Below are positions 58,824 to 64,000 of a DNA stretch of 64,000 nt, in pieces. Each line of letters starts with the position of its first letter. Position 1 is the stretch's first letter. The DNA comes from Pterobdella sp. o SKG-2022 (Eukaryota > Annelida > Clitellata > Hirudinida > Piscicolidae). The stretch is from positions 17,765,474-17,829,473 of the forward strand of contig OZ038322.1 in assembly GCA_964035795.1 (NCBI GenBank), in the 5' to 3' direction. Below the pieces are notes generated by a model. That model was not told where the DNA came from. It saw only the letters and a program-made list of their open reading frames with translations, and searched no databases. The translations under genes and the position numbers were made by a program.

Positions 58824-59200
58824 AGTGTCGGTTCAATCTCGTCGGCCCTTGAAAATCCTGGTAAGGCGGTGTTATTTTCGTGTCAGACCGTACCCATATC
58901 CGCAGCAGGTCCCCAAGGTGAACAGCCTCTAGTTTTAGAACAATGTGGATAAGGGAAGTCGGCAAATTAGATCCGTAACTTCGGGAAAAGGATTGGCTCT
59001 AAGGACCGGGCTCGTCGGGCTGTGGTTGGAAGCGGGCCTGAGCCGAACCATGGGCTGAGTGAGGTCTTCGGATCGAGCTTGGATCGAGGTTGGGCTTTTC
59101 TCGTGGATGACTGCAGCTTCGCTGGCGTGTCGTGCAGAGATGTGCGGCCGTTTTGTTTCGGCGGGCGTTTAGCGGTTAACTTAGAACTGGTACGGACCAG

Positions 59201-59233
<33 letters not shown>

Positions 59234-59258
59234 CCGATGGCCGATGTCGGTGTTGACG

Positions 59259-59307
<49 letters not shown>

Positions 59308-59308
59308 A

Positions 59309-59346
<38 letters not shown>

Positions 59347-59348
59347 CC

Positions 59349-59409
<61 letters not shown>

Positions 59410-59411
59410 AA

Positions 59412-59461
<50 letters not shown>

Positions 59462-59467
59462 CAGAAT

Positions 59468-59508
<41 letters not shown>

Positions 59509-59918
59509 ACTTTGTGAAGAAACATGAGAGGTGTAGAATAAGTGGGAGCACTTGTGCGAATGTGAAATACCACTACTTTTATCGTTTCTTTACTTATTCC
59601 GTTAGGCGGGGTAAGGATTCGATGACGTTTTGGCGTCTCGTGTCCCGTTTTCTAGACGTAAGCCTGGCTCGGCCCTGCGCGGTTTCGGTCGTGTAGTGTG
59701 TCGGCTGGCGACCTGCTCGGAAGACAGTGTCAGGCGGGGAGTTTGACTGGGGCGGTACATCTGTCAAAAGGTAACGCAGGTGTCCTAAGGCGAGCTCAGC
59801 GAGGACGGAAACCTCGCGTAGAGTAAAAGGGCAAAAGCTCGCTTGATTTTGATTTTCAGTACGAATACAGACTGTGAAAGCATGGCCTATCGATCCTTTT
59901 GATTATTTATGAGTTTTA

Positions 59919-59965
<47 letters not shown>

Positions 59966-59988
59966 AGCCAAGCGTTCATAGCGACGTT

Positions 59989-60033
<45 letters not shown>

Positions 60034-60068
60034 GAATTCACCAAGCGTTGGATTGTTCACCCACTAAC

Positions 60069-60122
<54 letters not shown>

Positions 60123-60553
60123 AATGACTACGTCGTTGCTATGGTAATCGTGCTCAGTACGAGAGGAACCGCAGGTTCAGACATTTGGTTCATGTGCTTG
60201 GCTGATAAGCCAATGGTGCGAAGCTACCGTCTGCAGGATTATGACTGAACGCCTCTAAGTCAGAATCCTTTCCAAATATACAACGATATTGTTTGTGCCG
60301 CCGCGTCGAAAGGCGCCAATACTCTCCGGACGACCGGTTTTTCGGCTTCGGAGGTGGTTAAGCCACAGCAAAAAGCTCTTTTCGTACGTTTACTGTGCGT
60401 GCGAGTGCTTTAAAAATACCATTTATTTTTAGCCGATGTGGCGGTGCCAAATCATTCGTAGACGACCTAGTTTTGAGTCGGGGTGTTGTACTCAGTAGAG
60501 CAGTATTCCTCTGCGATCTGTTGAGACTAAGCCTCTTGACTCGAAGATTTGTT
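58824..60553 (+). rRNA. 28S rRNA: 28S ribosomal RNA, 3' part (5' truncated)
   Basis: Homology starts at about TCTCGTCGGCCCTTGAAAAT and continues CCGTACCCATATCCGCAGCA. It passes the R2-site region (AGGTAGCCAAATGCCTCG), the peptidyl-transferase region (CCACAGGGATAACTGGCTTG) and the sarcin-ricin loop (AGTACGAGAGGAACC at 60156-60170). It ends near ATTTGTTCG at about 60553. Upstream of 58824 the sequence is ordinary A+T-rich DNA, so more than half of 28S is missing. Several invariant positions differ in the first third (see findings), while the rest looks normal. It may be a truncated array copy or a mis-joined scaffold end. Confidence 0.95.
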
Positions 60554-60830
60554 CGCTATAGACGAACATTCTTCGCCATCTATTTGATTATTGTTATTAC
60601 TATTATTAAATGAAGCCCTACTGCCGCTGACACTCGCCGCCCACCACATTGCGCCACACCCCGCCAGGCGCATACATACTTACTTGCAAATGCCAAGCCG
60701 TCTCTAGCCATTCGATACTCTAACCAGGCACCCAACAGTCTCTCGATTTCTTTCGCGGGCGTAACAAGGCCCAATATTCCATTGTCTGAAAAACACGCAG
60801 ATCATACACGAAGTATTGCCAACGTGTGTG

Positions 60831-60970
60831 TGACTGCGTGTGACTGGGTGTGACTGGGTGTGACTGGGTGTGACTGCGTGTGACTGCGTGTGACTGCGTG
60901 TGACTGGGTGTGACTGGGTGTGACTGCGTGTGACTGCGTGTGACTGGGTGTGACTGCGTGTGACTGCGTG
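60831..60970. repeat. 10-bp tandem repeat array in the spacer
   Basis: Fourteen perfect-length units TGACTGSGTG, where S is C or G. The variable base in order is C G G G C C C G G C C G C C. All other positions are constant until the last unit, which runs into TAACCTACG. Confidence 0.97.
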
Positions 60971-61434
60971 TAACCTACGACTAAGTCTCATTGGAATGTG
61001 AGACGCATCGTGTGGTCAAATTTTGAGTGAAATTTAGGCTGACGGTTCGACGATAACTTTGCCAATGCGTTGTTGCTTAGAAGAGATGGAGTTTGAATAT
61101 GTGAGAAGAATGACTTGTTTGCCCATTGATATTGATATTGATAAGGTGAGTGAGCGTTTTTGTTGAAGTTTTGTGAAAATAAGGCACGATGCTGCAATAG
61201 ATCTCGATTATACGCGGCTGCTGACTGAAGCGATTGACACAGACACAGACAGTGGACGCATTGATAGATGGAAATGACTCTGCCGCAAGTGGCGGCGTAT
61301 GTGGCCGAAGGGATGAAATAGTATGAGACACTGGCAAGGATGCGTCTAAGGATGTGGGGTAAGGTGCCTAAAAATTTGAAAAAATGCAAAACGCTTTAGA
61401 ATTGTAACTTGTAAATTGTAAAATTGCACTTTTT

Positions 61435-61468
61435 TGCAAAACGCTTTACAATTATGAAGCGTTTTGCA
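61435..61468. repeat. spacer inverted repeat TGCAAAACGCTT
   Basis: TGCAAAACGCTT and AAGCGTTTTGCA form a perfect 12-bp stem around TACAATTATG. A further direct copy, TGCAAAACGCTTTAGAATTG, lies at 61385-61404, and the arm sequence GAAGCGTTTTGCA recurs at 63230. Confidence 0.9.
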
Positions 61469-61982
61469 TACGAAGTGGCCGGTTTTGGACGCGGGTTTGA
61501 AAGTCAGTATAGTGATCCTTTTCCCCTGGCGGCTCGCGGCAGCGAGCCGAAAAATTTAGAAATTTGGGACTGAAAGATGCGATTTTAGACGCATCTTTCG
61601 TCGAGCTATTTTACGACTGGTTGTTGCCTAAATGTTCAGTTTTGGACGGGACGGCGGTGGCGTGTTTTGTGGCCTGTACCTTGCCGCCGCCGCCGCCGAA
61701 CTGACAAATAGCAGGCAATAGCCCTTTTAAGGTGCCGACTTAGGACGATTAAGATTGGCCTTATTTATGATGCACCACGCATCGACACCGACACACGCCG
61801 AGACAAAGGAAGAAAGAGCGGCGAGACCGACGGCAGTGTTTTTCTTTACGCTTTAAAGTAGTGGTTCGTCACACTAGTTTATTTATTGGCCCTTGTGACG
61901 CCAACACTCACTTTTATATGTGGGTCTTTTCACGCAGCTTCCCATTTCACGATCTGGTATTTGCAAATTCTTTTTTTCTCTT

Positions 61983-61983
<1 letters not shown>

Positions 61984-62013
<30 letters not shown>

Positions 62014-62016
62014 AAA
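61984..62016. repeat. CTG trinucleotide repeat
   Basis: TTTTGCTGCTGCTG with nine to ten CTG units, then CAAAAAG. The flanks TTTTGC and GCAAAA make the tract roughly self-complementary at its ends. Confidence 0.95.
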
Positions 62017-62317
62017 AAGAGAAGCCAGAATTTCCCACCGGACACCACGTGGAGGTTCCAGATCACGTCCAGCACTTTTTTGCACTTTTACACTTTTACC
62101 ATGACTAGACGGGTGATGGTGGTGATGGTGCCTTTCTTCGCCCGCCTCGTGATGCCCCTTTGTATTCATTGGTACTTGCGTATGGAGTACACACACGTGT
62201 GGGGGTTCTAGAGTTGGCATCATTTTATTCACCACATTATTCACCCTTCAACATAGGCACCTTTCTAGACGCATCTTACGCTACTTTTTTATGGCGCGAC
62301 GGTGCCTAAGCGCTGCA

Positions 62318-62354
62318 TATGTGAGCGCGTGTATATCACGCACACTCACATATA
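62318..62354. repeat. spacer palindrome around GTATAT
   Basis: TATGTGAGCGCGTGTATATC then ACGCACACTCACATA reads as an imperfect inverted repeat of about 15 bp arms, in G+C-richer DNA. Confidence 0.75.
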
Positions 62355-62358
62355 CAAC

Positions 62359-62417
62359 CTAGAAAAGGATAGTAACTGAGTAGAAGACGTTGTGTTTTAA
62401 TAAATCGCTTCAGAATT
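62359..62417 (-). repeat. spacer element, copy 1 (inverted)
   Basis: CCTAGAAAAGGATAGTAACT, then GAGTAGAAGACGTTGTGTTT, then TAATAAATCGCTTCAGAATTT. This is the reverse complement form of the copies at 63222 and 63467. Confidence 0.85.
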
Positions 62418-62445
62418 TAGAAACGCTCTTTCTTAAAGCGAGTCG

Positions 62446-62480
62446 CGTCGCCTTGCCTTGCCTTGCCTTGCCTTGCCTTG
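62446..62480. repeat. CCTTG pentanucleotide repeat
   Basis: Six consecutive CCTTG units followed by GCGTTCG, preceded by a degenerate GTCG. Confidence 0.95.
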
Positions 62481-62696
62481 GCGTTCGTGGGACTTGCAAT
62501 GATAAAATTATTATTTTCGATTAATTTTTTAAAATTTATTAATTAATAAATTTATTTTTTTAATTAAATATTTAATCATTTTATATTAAATTATTTAATT
62601 TTTTTTTCTCACACTTTTTCGATTAATATTTTAAATTTAATTTTAATTTTCAATTAAATTTTATAAATTTTTTCTATTTCGACTTTTCATAAGACT

Positions 62697-62698
<2 letters not shown>

Positions 62699-62736
<38 letters not shown>

Positions 62737-62738
62737 CC
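62699..62738. repeat. ATC trinucleotide repeat
   Basis: About twelve ATC units in a row, flanked by AAA and ACCGCCGCGG. Confidence 0.95.
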
Positions 62739-63221
62739 GCCGCGGCCGTGCAACACGCGTGCACACACGAAGATCATTATCATAACCACCAGTTCGCGCC
62801 CCTACTAGAACAATGAGCATACACGTGGTAATGGTTTTTTTTTTTAAATTAACTAAAATCAAATTTAAATGTTACAATACTTTATTGTGACATTTTAAAA
62901 ACGCTCAAAATATATAAATATATATATATATATTTATTTTTCGATTATTTTTAAAATAAATTTAAAAAAAATTTTTTTTCTCATTAAATAGATGATTATT
63001 AATTAAATTTAGTCGTTTACTCAATCACAAATGTATACGAATCGAAGTAATTCATTTTAGAATAAATTTCATTTATTTTATCGAATTAAGTGAAAAATGA
63101 TGAAAAAAACTTTTTTTATCAAAAATTATATTCTACATATGTTTTAAAAGTAATTTAGTGAAAAAAAATCAACTAAAAAAAAAAAGTCATTTTCGATCAA
63201 AATCTCGACTAAGTGCCGACT

Positions 63222-63274
63222 ATTTCTGAAGCGTTTTGCATAAAGATAACGTCCTCTACTCAGTTACTTACATT
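63222..63274 (+). repeat. spacer element, copy 2
   Basis: ATTTCTGAAGCGTTTTGCAT, then AAAGATAACGTCCTCTACTC, then AGTTACTTAC. It is a direct copy of the element at 63467 with a shorter middle. Confidence 0.85.
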
Positions 63275-63466
63275 GCACCCAATTTTACTCTCTATTTCGA
63301 TTCACACTCGATTAACGCGCCGCCGCCCCTAGCTACTTACGCTGGCTGCAGCCGACGCGCTGCATTACGCGCGACGCTGCTATATACATACAGCGCGTCT
63401 ACGCACGCGTTATAGGCACCGACGGTGCCCAAAATAACTTTTTTTCGTAAAAAATTTTTTGAAAAA

Positions 63467-63526
63467 ATTTCTGAAGCGTTTTATCAAAACAAAACGTCCT
63501 CTACTCAGTTTGTTACCTTTCCTAGG
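63467..63526 (+). repeat. spacer element, copy 3
   Basis: AATTTCTGAAGCGTTTTATC, then AAAACAAAACGTCCTCTACT, then CAGTTTGTTACCTTTCCTAGG. It is the best match to copy 1, extending further on the CCTAGG side. Confidence 0.85.
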
Positions 63527-64000
63527 GTGTAAACTGGAGTGCAAAAGTAGGGCGGTGAAAAAATTTAATTTTTTTCACCGACTCGACATCTTTTGTCCGA
63601 CAAGTTTGCCGTACGTGGTCTTTTGGTAGGCTATGAACGTACGAATGGCTACGAGTGCGACGCTAGGCTGAGATTCTTTAGCATCCGGCAATCGGCGACG
63701 CCAATAGATACCATCAAAAGGCGCCCAAGCGTCTACGGGTCCAAATTGAACGCGAATGTAGTCCTAAAACGACTATAAAATGACAGACAGATCAGCAATT
63801 TTGTTTCCGCCAAAGGCATAACAAAATGCACCATGAACGAAGCGATATCGTGCTACTTGCTGCGTCTTTTATGCCCGTTTACACCTTGCCGGCGTATAGG
63901 GCGAAAAGCGTAAAAGCAAAAAAGCGCTCGCAAAAAATCACTCGATTTCGGACTGAAATCGTCGAGGTTATACATTTTCGATTCGATTCGATTCAATTCG

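Larger units (their letters stand above)
60554..64000. other. rDNA intergenic spacer
   Basis: From the 28S 3' end to the window end the base composition changes: G+C-richer blocks (CGCCGCCGCC, GCGCGACGCTG) alternate with A+T tracts and many short repeats. This is as expected for the ribosomal spacer and perhaps the start of the external transcribed spacer. No 18S sequence is reached. ORFs here are products of repeats. Individual repeats are listed separately. The segment 63590-63780 is more even in composition and includes a TATAAAA at 63774-63780, but its role is unknown. Confidence 0.75.

Noticed and set aside
59022..59696. ORFs within 28S
   Set aside because: They overlap clear rRNA sequence and have no protein support.
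60704..60991. 95-codon minus-strand ORF rich in TQSHAVTRSH repeats
   Set aside because: It is simply the translation of the 10-bp spacer array and has no other coding character.
61861..62244. Overlapping ORFs on both strands around the CTG repeat
   Set aside because: Four overlapping frames with homopolymer runs (Cys, Ala, Leu), typical of a trinucleotide repeat in rDNA spacer, not genes.

Overview
This is an A+T-rich (roughly 70%) eukaryotic window with short GT-AG introns, conserved animal genes and a ribosomal DNA edge. The best clue to the organism is the intermediate filament gene at 6.2-11.0 kb. Its coil 1B carries the extra segment of about 42 residues (the lamin-like 'long' form) and it has a lamin tail domain, which is typical of protostome rather than chordate cytoplasmic filaments. 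I read the window as a protostome animal, possibly a spiralian, but cannot name the species.

Layout. 0-1.5 kb: 3' end of a charged coiled-coil protein gene. 1.5-5.5 kb: non-coding, with a tRNA-derived SINE. 5.5-11.0 kb: intermediate filament gene with a TATA promoter and a non-coding first exon. 11.5-15.6 kb (-): a microspherule protein 1 (MCRS1) homologue with an FHA domain. It is head to head with SNU13/NHP2L1 at 15.9-16.4 kb, about 250 bp apart. 17.3-23.4 kb (-): a SUN-domain nuclear envelope protein. 26.2-33.5 kb: an ELAV-like protein with two RRMs; its first intron (4.1 kb) holds a complete opposite-strand gene for a disordered protein. 35.6-40.6 kb (-): a secreted leucine-rich-repeat protein with a long Q/N/P/Y-rich N-terminal region. 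41.4-41.9 kb: two divergent unidentified ORFs. 43.5-45.0 kb: a GT31 beta-1,3-glycosyltransferase. 45.5-47.1 kb: exons of an inositol-trisphosphate 3-kinase family gene, broken by LINE sequence and a 200-N gap. 48.0-50.1 kb: a nearly intact hAT transposase. 50.2-50.8 kb (-): a dead CR1/L2-type LINE. 50.9-53.0 kb (-): a four-EF-hand calmodulin/troponin C-like protein. 55.1-56.7 kb (-): a Not-family homeobox gene. 58.3-58.6 kb (-): a possible small secreted peptide. 58.8-60.55 kb: the 3' part of 28S rRNA, followed to the end by G+C-richer, repeat-filled intergenic spacer.

The genes do not form a pathway; they are ordinary metazoan loci side by side. The more unusual content is non-coding: (i) a set of near-perfect palindromes of about 115-150 bp at 24.5, 25.5, 35.2 and 54.8 kb, plus a related solo half at 28.1 kb, all carrying a CGAAGCTT-like word; (ii) an rDNA spacer with one element of about 55 bp present three times in both orientations, several internal palindromes, and a 10-bp repeat array with a two-state base; (iii) a 28S copy that is truncated at its 5' side and differs at several normally invariant positions.

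Exon boundaries were read by eye from GT/AG signals and reading-frame continuity. Splice sites stated exactly are those where phase and family alignment agree; others are marked approximate.
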